Shown here: piece after piece, positions 24,010 to 31,788 of the stretch
How the letters are laid out: each line of letters begins with the position of its first letter
How positions within the stretch are numbered: position 1 is the first letter of the stretch
Origin: Lentisphaerae bacterium GWF2_57_35
GTDB taxonomy: Bacteria > Verrucomicrobiota > Kiritimatiellia > CAIQIC01 > GWF2-57-35
Assembly (NCBI GenBank): GCA_001804865.1
Contig: MHBK01000045.1
Coordinates: 1-43,945 of the forward strand
Direction: 5' to 3'
Length of the DNA: 43,945 nucleotides
Notes under the pieces: model-generated
What the model was told of the DNA's origin: nothing
Databases searched by the model: none
What the model saw: only the letters and a program-made list of their open reading frames with translations
Made by a program: the position numbers and the translations under genes

Positions 24010-24362
24010 TTCGACGTCTCCTTCAAGCGATCCACCACGGAAGGATTCGGGCCATGACCGCGCTTGTGGGCGGCCCGGGCGATCGCATGGGCTCCGGTGG
24101 CGTTCGTGACGGCCAGTACGATCACAGCAATAATGGTGTGGAAGACCAGCGCGGCGTATTGGCCGTCGGTCGTCGAAAAGAACTGGCTAACGCCATACAA
24201 CATCACGGCCAGCGAGGTGAAGATGGAGCCGAAGGTCGTCGCCTTTGTATCGGCGTGCAGGCGCGTATAGACATCCGGAAAACGAAGGATGCCGATGACG
24301 CCCAAGGCATTGAAAAACAGGCCGATCAGCAAGGCCGCCCAAATCAAAACGTTCAGGATCAC
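24006..24362 (-). CDS. mbhC: MbhC, MrpG-like subunit
   Basis: A 118-aa MnhG-family protein with three membrane helices and the signature GVIGILRFPDVYTRLHADTKATTFG (residues about 21-45). The start codon is GTG, within GTGA overlapping the stop of mbhB, so translation is coupled. The polar, basic C-terminal tail is cytoplasmic by pattern. Confidence 0.92.
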   Translation of the reverse strand: MILNVLIWAALLIGLFFNALGVIGILRFPDVYTRLHADTKATTFGSIFTSLAVMLYGVSQFFSTTDGQYAALVFHTIIAVIVLAVTNATGAHAIARAAHKRGHGPNPSVVDRLKETSK

Positions 24363-24613
24363 AGTTCGCCTCCGAGATACTTCGAGATGTAGAGCGTCCC
24401 GACAAACGAAAGGAGTGCGTAGATAATGGCCACGTCGATGAAAATGATCTGCTTGAAAACCACGCCCAACACGATCATGGCAGCCACGACCAGCGTATTG
24501 ATGGCATCCAGCGCCACCACGCGGTCGGCAGAGGTAGGCCCCTTAAAAAGCCGGATCATCGCCAGCAACATCAGAGCCACCATGACTAATACGCTAAAGA
24601 TCCAAATGGTCAT
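24359..24613 (-). CDS. mbhB: MbhB, MrpF-like subunit
   Basis: An 84-aa MnhF-family protein with three helices and the motif RLFKGPTSADRVVALDAINT. Its ATG overlaps the stop of mbhA (TAATG). Confidence 0.92.
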   Translation of the reverse strand: MTIWIFSVLVMVALMLLAMIRLFKGPTSADRVVALDAINTLVVAAMIVLGVVFKQIIFIDVAIIYALLSFVGTLYISKYLGGEL

Positions 24614-25152
24614 TATTCAGCAATTCTCCGTATCCAAGCCGGACAGTTGAATATCGAGAAGACCTCGCGGGCTTCCAACGACTCACGAGCTTCCGTGCCC
24701 TCGGGGATGTTGATCATGTGCACGAATAAATCGTTGGTCTCTTCGTCGATGCCTACGGTCAGCGTGCCGGGCGTCAACGTAATCGAATTGGCGAGCATCA
24801 GCGTGCCCAGATCGGTCTTCATGCCGGATTTAACCCGGACAATGCCCGGGCGAATGCGTCCGGTAATGACGCGATAGGCCACATCCACGTTGGCTTTGGC
24901 CATTTCGATGAAAAAAGGTCCGATGACATAAAGCACTGCTGTGATCCAACGCAACGGATTGAGCGGGGCCGACTGACGCTGGCTGCAAAAAAACTTGCGA
25001 GCCGCAAACCCGGTGATAAGACCCAGCACCGCCCCTGCCATGATTTCCTGTGACGACCAAAGGCGCAGCACCGAGCCCGAGCCCGCCGTCAGCAGCAAGT
25101 AGACAACAAACGAAAAAATAGATGTTACAAAAAACGAAATCATGTTCGACAT
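24613..25152 (-). CDS. mbhA: MbhA, MrpE-like subunit
   Basis: A 179-aa MnhE-family protein, the first gene of the operon. Two or three N-terminal helices are followed by a soluble part with the signature TDLGTLMLANSITLTPGTLTVGID. The ATG at 25152 is used; one at 25143 is also possible, and neither has a strong ribosome site. The gene order from here (E-, F-, G-, D-, E-, B-, C-, D-like, then I to N) is exactly that of the archaeal mbhA-N operon. Confidence 0.92.
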   Translation of the reverse strand: MSNMISFFVTSIFSFVVYLLLTAGSGSVLRLWSSQEIMAGAVLGLITGFAARKFFCSQRQSAPLNPLRWITAVLYVIGPFFIEMAKANVDVAYRVITGRIRPGIVRVKSGMKTDLGTLMLANSITLTPGTLTVGIDEETNDLFVHMINIPEGTEARESLEAREVFSIFNCPAWIRRIAE

Positions 25153-25221
25153 TCAATCGCAACCAAGTCGCTTACCCCATCAAAACAACCGCTTTTGGCG
25201 GCACAACAAAATAGGCCGCTG

Positions 25222-25249
25222 ACTTTACTGTGTGATTTAAATTTATCAA
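25222..25249 (-). promoter_or_regulatory. mbhA: possible promoter of the mbh operon
   Basis: On the minus strand TTGATA (25249-25244) and TAAAGT (25227-25222) are 16 nt apart, about 70 nt before the mbhA start. The -35 is close to consensus and the -10 has four of six bases. Confidence 0.35.
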
Positions 25250-25250
25250 G

Positions 25251-25270
25251 CGATTTTTTCGAAGAAATCG
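25251..25270. promoter_or_regulatory. 20-bp dyad next to the possible mbh promoter
   Basis: CGATTTTTTC and GAAGAAATCG form a 10-bp dyad with one mismatch, directly upstream of the proposed -35 hexamer. The position suits an activator or repressor site. No regulator gene is nearby to support a specific protein. Confidence 0.4.
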
Positions 25271-25360
25271 TTCACATTCTAACATCACGCCAAGCAACCA
25301 CCTCTTCTTTTGCGTCTTCTGCGCTTTTTTGCGGCCCCCGCTCACAAAGAATGGAAAGAG

Positions 25361-25438
25361 GTTCCGACGGAGCGGAACCCTCCAGGAGAGAAGAAGCGGG
25401 TTCTTGCTGTTTGGAGGGGCGCGCTCTGTCGCGACCGG
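25361..25438. repeat. second pair of covarying-stem hairpins
   Basis: The minus-orientation hairpin (25361-25384) has the GTTCCG/CGGAAC stem around CTCCGT. The plus-orientation hairpin (about 25412-25438) has the GCGCG/CGCG stem around CTCTGT. Both carry GGAGGG at the base. Compared with 16692-16757 each unit is inverted and the sequence between them keeps AGAGAAGAAG. Confidence 0.75.
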
Positions 25439-25493
25439 ACGAGAATGAGGGGCCGATGGGGGGTCATAAACAGAAGGACTTGACATGGCCTTG

Positions 25494-25634
25494 TTCTGAT
25501 TCTGCCACTACCATCTCGCTCAGATAGGATCGGAAGCCAACATCATGGAAACAGGCGAAACCCACCATCTTGTCTCCTCGTAATGCGACCAAAGCATGTT
25601 GGCCGGCAGATTGCATGGCTTGAAGCAAAGAGAT
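25494..25634 (-). pseudogene. fragment of a GNAT-type acetyltransferase
   Basis: A minus-strand frame encodes ALVALRGDKMVGFACF followed by SYLSEMVVAESEQG, the beta-strand pair and the start of the acetyl-CoA binding motif of GNAT enzymes. The rest of the domain is missing: the frame ends shortly after at 25464 and the sequence before it is lysine-rich low-complexity DNA. I read it as a remnant, with repeat DNA at 25361-25438 just beyond the break. Confidence 0.5.
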
Positions 25635-25776
25635 TTTCGATGCACGCCGGATACTCTTTGCGGCCTTTGCCCGACTTTGCTTGACGGACTTTGCGCTAAA
25701 GATCTTCGCTGTATTTTCGCTTTCCTGATTTTTCGCGCCTTTTGGCGTGTTTAGCGGGTCCATTCTTTTGAGGAAA

Positions 25777-25796
25777 CCGGCGTGGGGGCACGCCGG
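25777..25796. repeat. palindrome CCGGCGTG-GGGG-CACGCCGG
   Basis: A perfect 8-bp stem with a 4-nt loop, flanked by GGAG/CTCC on one side. The same element in opposite orientation is at 29794-29813. It lies about 100 bp upstream of proB. Confidence 0.7.
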
Positions 25797-25893
25797 CTCC
25801 AAAGAGCGATGCGTGAGCGGGTCTCGCGGCGGGCAGCTCGACAGAAGGGCGGGGTTCTGATAACAATCGAACTTTGTGGACGGAAGAAATATC

Positions 25894-27051
25894 ATGAACG
25901 GAACAGAATTGCGTCAGAAGTTGAAGAAAGCCTCGCGGATTGTCGTGAAGGTCGGAAGCCGGGTTTTGGTTCAGCGCACGGGGCGGCCGGATTTGCGCCG
26001 CATCAAAACGTTGGTCCGGGATTTGGCGGCTTTGCAGGAGCGAGGTCATGAGGTGGTCTTGGTTTCCTCGGGGGCGATTGGCACCGGGGTTCATACCTTG
26101 GGCATGAGCACCCGCCCTACTACCTTGCCGGAGCTGCAAATGGCCGCAGCGGTCGGGCAGACCCGGCTGATGACGCTATACGACCAGCTTTTTTCGAAGC
26201 ACGGCTGCAAAATTGGGCAGGTTTTACTGACGCATGCCGATCTGAACGACCGGCGCCGCCACTTGAATGCCCGCAATACGATGCAGGCTTTGCTGCGAAA
26301 CGGGATTATTCCCATCGTCAACGAAAACGACGTGGTGGCGGTGGACGAGATCAAATTCGGCGACAACGATTTATTGGCGTCCCTGGTGGCGCTGCTGATC
26401 GAGGCCGATCTGCTGATTTTATTGACCACGGTCGACGGCTTCCGAATGCCGGCGGGAGCAGGCCGTACGCGCCGCGTGAGCTTTTTGGAACAGGTCACCG
26501 ACGATGTCCTCGGGTTTGCGGTGGGCAAAGGCAGCAACCTATCGACCGGCGGCATGTCGAGCAAGCTGCAAGCAGCGGGGACCGTGGCCCGAATGGGGGC
26601 GTCGGTAGTGATCGCCAACGGCCGCAAGGACGGCATTCTAACCCAGGTGGTCGCCGGCCAGGACACGGGAACGCTGCTGGCCAATGTGTCGGCCTCGACG
26701 GAACCATCCCTTAACGGACGCAAACGCTGGATCGCTTTCTTTCACAAGGCCCAAGGCTCGCTGACGGTCGACAACGGCGCGCGCGACGCGATTATAGGGA
26801 AAGGCAAAAGCCTTCTGCCGATCGGCATCCGGGAGGTGGAAGGCGATTTCGAGGCGGGCGCGGTCGTGACGCTCAAAACCCTGGATGGGCTTTCCTTTGC
26901 CCGGGGTTTGACCGATTACGCCGCCAGCGACATCCGGCAGATCAAGGGACGAAAAACCTCCGAAATTGAAGCCTTGCTGGGCAGTCGGGATTATGATGAA
27001 GTGATCCACCGCGACAATTTGGTGGTCACTGGAATCGAAAACGGGAGTTGA
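25894..27051 (+). CDS. proB: glutamate 5-kinase
   Basis: A 385-aa enzyme that phosphorylates glutamate, the first step of proline synthesis. The amino-acid kinase domain (about 1-260) shows VVKVGSRVL, VSSGAIGTG, NENDVVAVDEIKFGDND and TTVDGF. A PUA domain follows (about 270-375), so this is the long bacterial form that usually senses proline feedback. The ATG at 25894 is preferred to a GTG at 25876 because GGAAGAAAT lies before it and the protein then begins as family members do. It is followed by proA after 5 bp. Confidence 0.95.
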   Translation: MNGTELRQKLKKASRIVVKVGSRVLVQRTGRPDLRRIKTLVRDLAALQERGHEVVLVSSGAIGTGVHTLGMSTRPTTLPELQMAAAVGQTRLMTLYDQLFSKHGCKIGQVLLTHADLNDRRRHLNARNTMQALLRNGIIPIVNENDVVAVDEIKFGDNDLLASLVALLIEADLLILLTTVDGFRMPAGAGRTRRVSFLEQVTDDVLGFAVGKGSNLSTGGMSSKLQAAGTVARMGASVVIANGRKDGILTQVVAGQDTGTLLANVSASTEPSLNGRKRWIAFFHKAQGSLTVDNGARDAIIGKGKSLLPIGIREVEGDFEAGAVVTLKTLDGLSFARGLTDYAASDIRQIKGRKTSEIEALLGSRDYDEVIHRDNLVVTGIENGS

Positions 27052-27056
27052 GAACC

Positions 27057-28313
27057 ATGAGCCTTCACGACGATATGCTGAAAATGGGAGATCAGGCGGT
27101 AGCTGCCGCCCGGTTGCTCAACCAACTTTCCTCGCGCCGAAAAAATGCCATCCTCCAGGCCATGAGCGATGAACTCGAAGCTCGCCGGGAAGTCATCAAG
27201 GCCGCCAACGCCCTCGACATGGAAGCCGGCAGGCAGGCCGGACTTTCCGACGCCCTGCTGGACCGGCTGCAATTGACGGACGCCCGCATCGATGCAATGG
27301 CCAAGGGCGTACGGGATATTGTCGGGCTCAAGGACCCGGTGGGCATCAAGATCAGCCGCTGGATACGCCCCAACGGGCTGGTGATCCAGAAAGTTCGCGT
27401 ACCGATCGGCGTCATCGCCATCATTTATGAATCGCGTCCGAACGTCACCTCCGACGCCGCGGCGCTTTGCTTCAAAACTTCGAACGCCGTGATTTTGCGC
27501 GGCGGGTCCGAGGCCATGCATTCCAACCGGGCCATTGCGGAGGCCTTGCAGGCAGGCGGCGAAGCGAAGGGACTTCCCCCCTACTCCATTCAATTGATCG
27601 CCACCACGGATCGCGAAGCCGTCCGGGAACTGGTGCAACTGGAAGGCAAGGTAGACCTGGCGATTCCGCGCGGCGGCGAGGGCTTGATCCGCACCGTCAC
27701 CGACATGGCTCGAGTGCCCGTAATCAAGCATTACAAAGGAAACTGCCACGTCTATGTCGACGAAAGCGCCAACCTCGAGATGGCTTTGAAGATCGTCGAA
27801 AACGCCAAATGCCAGCGCCCGGGCGTCTGCAATGCGATGGAAACCTTGCTGGTCCATGAAAAGATCGCGCCGATTTTCCTGCCGGCTATCGCGGCAAAAC
27901 TGACGGCAAAGGGCGTCGAACTGCGGGGCGACGAGCTTTCGCGGCAATATGTACCGTCCATGAAGGCGGCCACCGAGGAAGATTGGTACACCGAATATCT
28001 GGACCTGATCCTGGCCGTGAAAGTGGTGTCGGATACGCAGGCGGCCATCGACCACATCAACAAATATGGTTCGCATCACTCGGATGCCATCGTGGCCGAA
28101 TTGGAAGCGCCGCAAAAACTTTTCAGCCAACAAGTGGATTCTGCGGCCGTCTACGTCAATGCCTCGACGCGTTTCACCGACGGCGCAGAATTCGGCATGG
28201 GCGCCGAAATCGGCATCAGCACCGACAAGATCCACGCGCGCGGTCCCATGGCCTTGGAGGAACTCACCACCTACAAATACGTCGTGCTGGGCACGGGCCA
28301 GGTGAGATCCTAA
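27057..28313 (+). CDS. proA: gamma-glutamyl phosphate reductase
   Basis: A 418-aa NADPH-dependent reductase that makes glutamate semialdehyde, the second step of proline synthesis. The catalytic cysteine is C258 in GVCNAMETLLVHE. Other family stretches are IYESRPNVTSDAAALC and the ending FTDGAEFGMGAEIGISTDKIHARGPM. The ATG at 27057 follows the proB stop by 5 bp, so the two are co-transcribed. Length is normal. Confidence 0.96.
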   Translation: MSLHDDMLKMGDQAVAAARLLNQLSSRRKNAILQAMSDELEARREVIKAANALDMEAGRQAGLSDALLDRLQLTDARIDAMAKGVRDIVGLKDPVGIKISRWIRPNGLVIQKVRVPIGVIAIIYESRPNVTSDAAALCFKTSNAVILRGGSEAMHSNRAIAEALQAGGEAKGLPPYSIQLIATTDREAVRELVQLEGKVDLAIPRGGEGLIRTVTDMARVPVIKHYKGNCHVYVDESANLEMALKIVENAKCQRPGVCNAMETLLVHEKIAPIFLPAIAAKLTAKGVELRGDELSRQYVPSMKAATEEDWYTEYLDLILAVKVVSDTQAAIDHINKYGSHHSDAIVAELEAPQKLFSQQVDSAAVYVNASTRFTDGAEFGMGAEIGISTDKIHARGPMALEELTTYKYVVLGTGQVRS

Positions 28314-28369
28314 GCAGGGTTGTTTTGGCAGGCTTAGGACGGAGAACGCGAAAGGCGGCGGAGGGCTGC

Positions 28370-29095
28370 TTAGTCCCTTTTTTCCATCATCAGGGTATAG
28401 CGGCCGGTGCTCACATAACGGTCCTGGCATAGGAGCGTATAGACGCCGCTTTTTGGCAACTTCACTTTCATCAGAACAACCCGATGAGGAGGGCGGCACT
28501 CCGCCACGGCTATGCAAGCGGCCTCCGAATCGTACAATTGCATGAAAGGATTGAGCGGGGGATCGATCTCGTCCATGCGAATCGTTACATGGGCGCCCTC
28601 TTCGCCCATGAAAACGACGGCATCGAAATCGCCGGGTTGCTCGATACTTCCTGTTTTTTTGTCCCAGGGATCCAAGAGGCCGCGTTCCGGCTCGATCGAG
28701 GCGGCTTGTCCGGAAATTCTGATCATGGACAGCGAATAGCTGCCGACGGCATTCTTCCGGTCCCGGCAAACCACGCGAAAGACGCCCGACGTGGTCGCGA
28801 CCAAGTTAAACTGAGCGGCTCGATAATGGCAACAGTCGCTGTCCGCATACGCGTTCTGCTCTCCGCCAGGCGCATAGATCTGCATGAAGGGCCCGAGCAC
28901 CTCGTCAAGTCTTGTCATCTGGATCTTAATCCGATCGCCCTTCATGGCCGAGAACGTATAGCTGTTGGATGAGTGCGTCGTCTTAAAAGCACCCAGGACC
29001 GGCGTACCAGAAATAAGCTCGCCGGAAAATGCAGAGGAACTCACGAAGAAACAAACCATGAAACCGAAAATTCTGCGTATGTTTTTTATTCCCAT
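28370..29095 (-). CDS. secreted protein with two tandem beta-sandwich repeats
   Basis: A 241-aa protein from the ATG at 29095, with a signal peptide (about 1-24, ending SSSAFSG). Two repeats of about 100 residues follow. Each has a strand with TFSAMKGDRIKIQM or VVFMGEEGAHVTIRM, then DEVLGPFMQIYAP or DEIDPPLNPFMQLYD, and ends with SGVFRVVCRDR or SGVYTLLCQDR and a GxYxL strand. This is the pattern of PPC-type (bacterial pre-peptidase C-terminal) domains, here without an attached enzyme. The role is unknown. It converges on proA and its stop lies 57 bp from it. Confidence 0.75.
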   Translation of the reverse strand: MGIKNIRRIFGFMVCFFVSSSAFSGELISGTPVLGAFKTTHSSNSYTFSAMKGDRIKIQMTRLDEVLGPFMQIYAPGGEQNAYADSDCCHYRAAQFNLVATTSGVFRVVCRDRKNAVGSYSLSMIRISGQAASIEPERGLLDPWDKKTGSIEQPGDFDAVVFMGEEGAHVTIRMDEIDPPLNPFMQLYDSEAACIAVAECRPPHRVVLMKVKLPKSGVYTLLCQDRYVSTGRYTLMMEKRD

Positions 29096-29229
29096 GATCG
29101 GCACCCGACAGCGTATCAAAGAAACCCTTGAAAGCAATCCTGCAACCAGATTTTTTAACCAGCATCGGGATGGCATTTCCTGTGCTAACATCGGCTAGAA
29201 GAGGCGTTTTTTCAAGAGAGGCAGGCAGC

Positions 29230-29559
29230 ATGACTGATCATAAGCAACGGTTGTTGGGCTTGGGCATGGCGGCTGGCGTTTGTTGTTTATCCATGAATGC
29301 GGCTTGCAACCAACGAACGGAAAGTCTCGATTTGGCCGGCGTCTACACACAACCGCAATCGTCCATTTGCCTGGTATTGAATGGTCCAAAGCGAACGCTG
29401 CTCATGACGGAAGGGACGGAAGTCCTGTCCTATGGAACCTATTTCGTGAAATGGAAGCACCTCTATTGCACCAGGAACCAAAAGCAGATCGTCATCGGAA
29501 AAGTGCGGGGCGACCGGATTGAAACGGACGCAGGCCTCTTCATCAAAAAGAGCATTTGA
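29230..29559 (+). CDS. small secreted protein or lipoprotein, unknown
   Basis: A 109-aa protein with a basic start and a hydrophobic segment ending in SMNAAC (C26), which could be a lipobox, though the -3 residue is not the usual one. The remaining 80 residues are beta-rich and basic (DLAGVYTQPQSSICLVLNG, FVKWKHLYCTRNQKQIVIGKV). I know no family for it. A good ribosome site (GAGAGGCAGG) is present. Confidence 0.65.
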   Translation: MTDHKQRLLGLGMAAGVCCLSMNAACNQRTESLDLAGVYTQPQSSICLVLNGPKRTLLMTEGTEVLSYGTYFVKWKHLYCTRNQKQIVIGKVRGDRIETDAGLFIKKSI

Positions 29560-29589
29560 GCAGTTTATTTACTTTTTCCGGATTATTGC

Positions 29590-29617
29590 TTGAAATGGTT
29601 TCATAACCGGCTATAAC
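29590..29617 (+). promoter_or_regulatory. promoter of the tRNA-Asp gene
   Basis: TTGAAA (29590-29595) and TATAAC (29612-29617) are 16 nt apart, each one base from consensus. The start would be at about 29624, some 13 nt before the tRNA. Confidence 0.6.
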
Positions 29618-29636
29618 TATCGCCTGCAATTCTTTT

Positions 29637-29713
29637 GGGGACATAGCTCAATTGGTTAGAGCGCCGCCCTGTCACGGCGGAGGTTGCGGGTTCGAGCCCC
29701 GTTGTCCCCGCCA
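29637..29713 (+). tRNA. tRNA-Asp (GTC)
   Basis: A complete cloverleaf: acceptor GGGGACA pairs with TGTCCCC, the D arm contains AATTGGTTA, and the anticodon stem CCGCC/GGCGG encloses the loop CTGTCAC with anticodon GTC. The T arm is GCGGG-TTCGAGC-CCCGT, with one G-T pair. The terminal CCA is encoded. No group I intron or integrase is beside it, and no attachment-site duplication is visible. Confidence 0.97.
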
Positions 29714-29793
29714 GAGTCATTTTCAATTTGCGATTTGCAATTTCCAATTTTCCGACGAAGACATTTTCGAAGGCTGTTTTCTGCATGCTGGAG

Positions 29794-29813
29794 CCGGCGT
29801 GCCCTCACGCCGG
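29794..29813. repeat. palindrome CCGGCGTG-CCCT-CACGCCGG
   Basis: A perfect 8-bp stem in the gap between tRNA-Asp and the DUF1015 gene, preceded by TGGAG. It is the opposite-orientation copy of 25777-25796. Before it (about 29717-29752) is a tract of short ATTTGC/AATTTCC words, another simple repeat. Confidence 0.7.
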
Positions 29814-29833
29814 TCTGTTTCATGTTTCCACTT

Positions 29834-31054
29834 TTATTCCAGCACGTGGACGAGCAAGCCGGAACGAAGTTTGGGTTCGAACCACGTGCTTTTGGGCGGC
29901 ATGACGGCTCCGGCATCGGCAATGGCCATGAGCTGATCGATGGTGGTCGGATACATGGAAAAGGCCACGGCTGAGCGGCCCTCGTCAACTCGCTTCTTGA
30001 GTTCGTCCGTACCCCGAATGCCTCCGACAAATTCGATGCGTTTGTTGGAACGCGGATCGTCGATGCCCAGCAACGGCGCGAGCACGCGATCCTGCAATAC
30101 GCTGACGTCCAGCGCGGCCACGGGATTGGCGTCCGCCTCCGGCGTCCAACTCAACCCATACCATTTTCCTTCGAGATACATGCTGACCTGCGTCGGACGC
30201 ATCGGGCGCGGCGCGGCATTTTCCGCGACGGCAAATCGTTCGCGAACGGCGCCCAGGAATTGCGCGGCGCTCAGGCCGTTCAGATCGCGCACACAGCGGT
30301 TGTACGGCAATATCTGGAGCTGCGTGGCCGGGAAAAGAACGGCGAGGAACCAGTTGTATTCCTCCTCCCCCGTGTGTCGGGGATTGGCGGCTCGCCGTTC
30401 GATGGCGACGCGTGCGGCCGAGGCGGCGCGATGATGCCCATCCGCGATATAGGCCTCCGGAACCGCGGCAAATTGCCGGACCAACTCCGCCGAATCCGGG
30501 ACGGGCCAGATGGAATGACGAATCCCATCGACCGCGGTAAAATCGAAAAGCGGCGCCGACTGCTGCACGTTTCGAATCAATTCGTCGATACGGGCTTGGT
30601 CTTTATAGGCCAGGAAAACCGGCCCCAGATTGGCATTCACCAGGGAGGTGTAGCGCGTGCGGTCGTCTTCCGCATTCTTGCGGGTCTTCTCGTGCTTCTT
30701 GACGATGTCGCGCTCGTAATCTTCCACATGGCAAACCACGACCACCCCCGTCTGGCTGTGCGTGCCCATGACGAGCCGGTAAACATAGAGCGCGGGACGG
30801 CTATCCTTAACCAAATAACCCTGGTCCTGAAAAGTTTTGAAATTCTTTTGCGCCTGACGATAGACCTCGTCGGCATACAGGTCCGTCCCCACCGGCAAAT
30901 CGATCTCGGCGCGATTGACGTGCAGAAAACAGGAAGGCTGGCCGGCCGCCATCGCCCGGGCTTCTTCCGTATCGACCACATCGTACGGCGGACTGGCCAC
31001 TTGGGCTGCCAAATTCACCGGCGGACGCCACGCTATGAAAGGTTTAATGCGCAT
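29834..31054 (-). CDS. DUF1015 family protein
   Basis: A 406-aa cytoplasmic protein of the DUF1015 family, recognised by its start (IKPFIAWRP, then VASPPYDVV), by [13 protein letters not shown] and by the strongly conserved [12 protein letters not shown] (residues about 207-218) and [13 protein letters not shown]. The family is related to the ParB/sulfiredoxin fold and has been linked to serine kinases, but I would not assign an activity here. It precedes tRNA-Asp with convergent orientation. Confidence 0.9.
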   Translation of the reverse strand: MRIKPFIAWRPPVNLAAQVASPPYDVVDTEEARAMAAGQPSCFLHVNRAEIDLPVGTDLYADEVYRQAQKNFKTFQDQGYLVKDSRPALYVYRLVMGTHSQTGVVVVCHVEDYERDIVKKHEKTRKNAEDDRTRYTSLVNANLGPVFLAYKDQARIDELIRNVQQSAPLFDFTAVDGIRHSIWPVPDSAELVRQFAAVPEAYIADGHHRAASAARVAIERRAANPRHTGEEEYNWFLAVLFPATQLQILPYNRCVRDLNGLSAAQFLGAVRERFAVAENAAPRPMRPTQVSMYLEGKWYGLSWTPEADANPVAALDVSVLQDRVLAPLLGIDDPRSNKRIEFVGGIRGTDELKKRVDEGRSAVAFSMYPTTIDQLMAIADAGAVMPPKSTWFEPKLRSGLLVHVLE

Positions 31055-31073
31055 GAGATAATATACCTAAGAA

Positions 31074-31616
31074 TCAATAAACGACCAGCCCAAGGAAAAG
31101 AACGGCCGCGCCAACGAGACAGCGAACCATACCCCAAGCCCGGCACCGCTCAACCGTTGGATTCACCCATTCGACGGCTTGCCGGAATCGATAAGGACTG
31201 AGCACCAGGGCAATGCCCACGACCACCCACGCGTAGGCCATGACCGTCATCGCCAACCGCCAGGTCGACGGGTGCCAGCGGGCGGCCGCCAGCACCGGAT
31301 TGGCCGCCAGCAGCAGCAGGCCGCCCAGCGCGCGCGGCGCCAGCAGTTCGTCCATGAAAACGGCGATCAGAAGAAACGCCAGCGGCGCCGCCACATAAAG
31401 GGCAGGCTTTACAAACTCAAAACGGCCCAGGCTCGCATGCAGAACGATCCAGGCCACCCAAAAAAGATCCAGCGCCGTAAGCGTCCAAGCCGGGATCTTG
31501 CTCCGCGGAAAAGCCTTCGCCGTTTGCAGAAATTTTCCGGGTGCAAAGATCGCCGGCAGGTTGACCAGCAGAATAAAGCATCCGACCGCACTTGCTATTT
31601 GAGCCAATGAAAACAT
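31074..31616 (-). CDS. small integral membrane protein, unknown
   Basis: A 180-aa protein with about five or six hydrophobic helices and few charged residues. The first helix could be a signal anchor. GAGGTG lies 4 nt before the ATG. No family recognised. It is 19 bp upstream of the DUF1015 gene and probably co-transcribed with it. The 172 bp to the next gene upstream hold nothing I can name. Confidence 0.75.
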   Translation of the reverse strand: MFSLAQIASAVGCFILLVNLPAIFAPGKFLQTAKAFPRSKIPAWTLTALDLFWVAWIVLHASLGRFEFVKPALYVAAPLAFLLIAVFMDELLAPRALGGLLLLAANPVLAAARWHPSTWRLAMTVMAYAWVVVGIALVLSPYRFRQAVEWVNPTVERCRAWGMVRCLVGAAVLFLGLVVY

Positions 31617-31788
31617 CCGTCACCTCGTTTTAATCAGCCCGCATTATTCCTTTCCCAAACGGCAGTGCAAGCTCAATATCCACTTTTGACCAGGGCTGCA
31701 TTCGTTGATTTGGAGGAACTACGCTTGCCGCAGCCCGCGGGCGTCGGCGAGCGGCGTCCCCCGCAAAGTGAAGAATGGGGGTCGGAGG

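Noticed and set aside
28310..28373. Bidirectional terminator between proA and the convergent gene (CTAAGCAG / CTGCTTAG)
   Set aside because: The arms are only 8 bp with a 48-nt loop, and one arm lies in coding sequence; support is too weak.
29601..29786. Minus-strand frame with [21 protein letters not shown]
   Set aside because: This peptide is the antisense of tRNA-Asp, a common false annotation.
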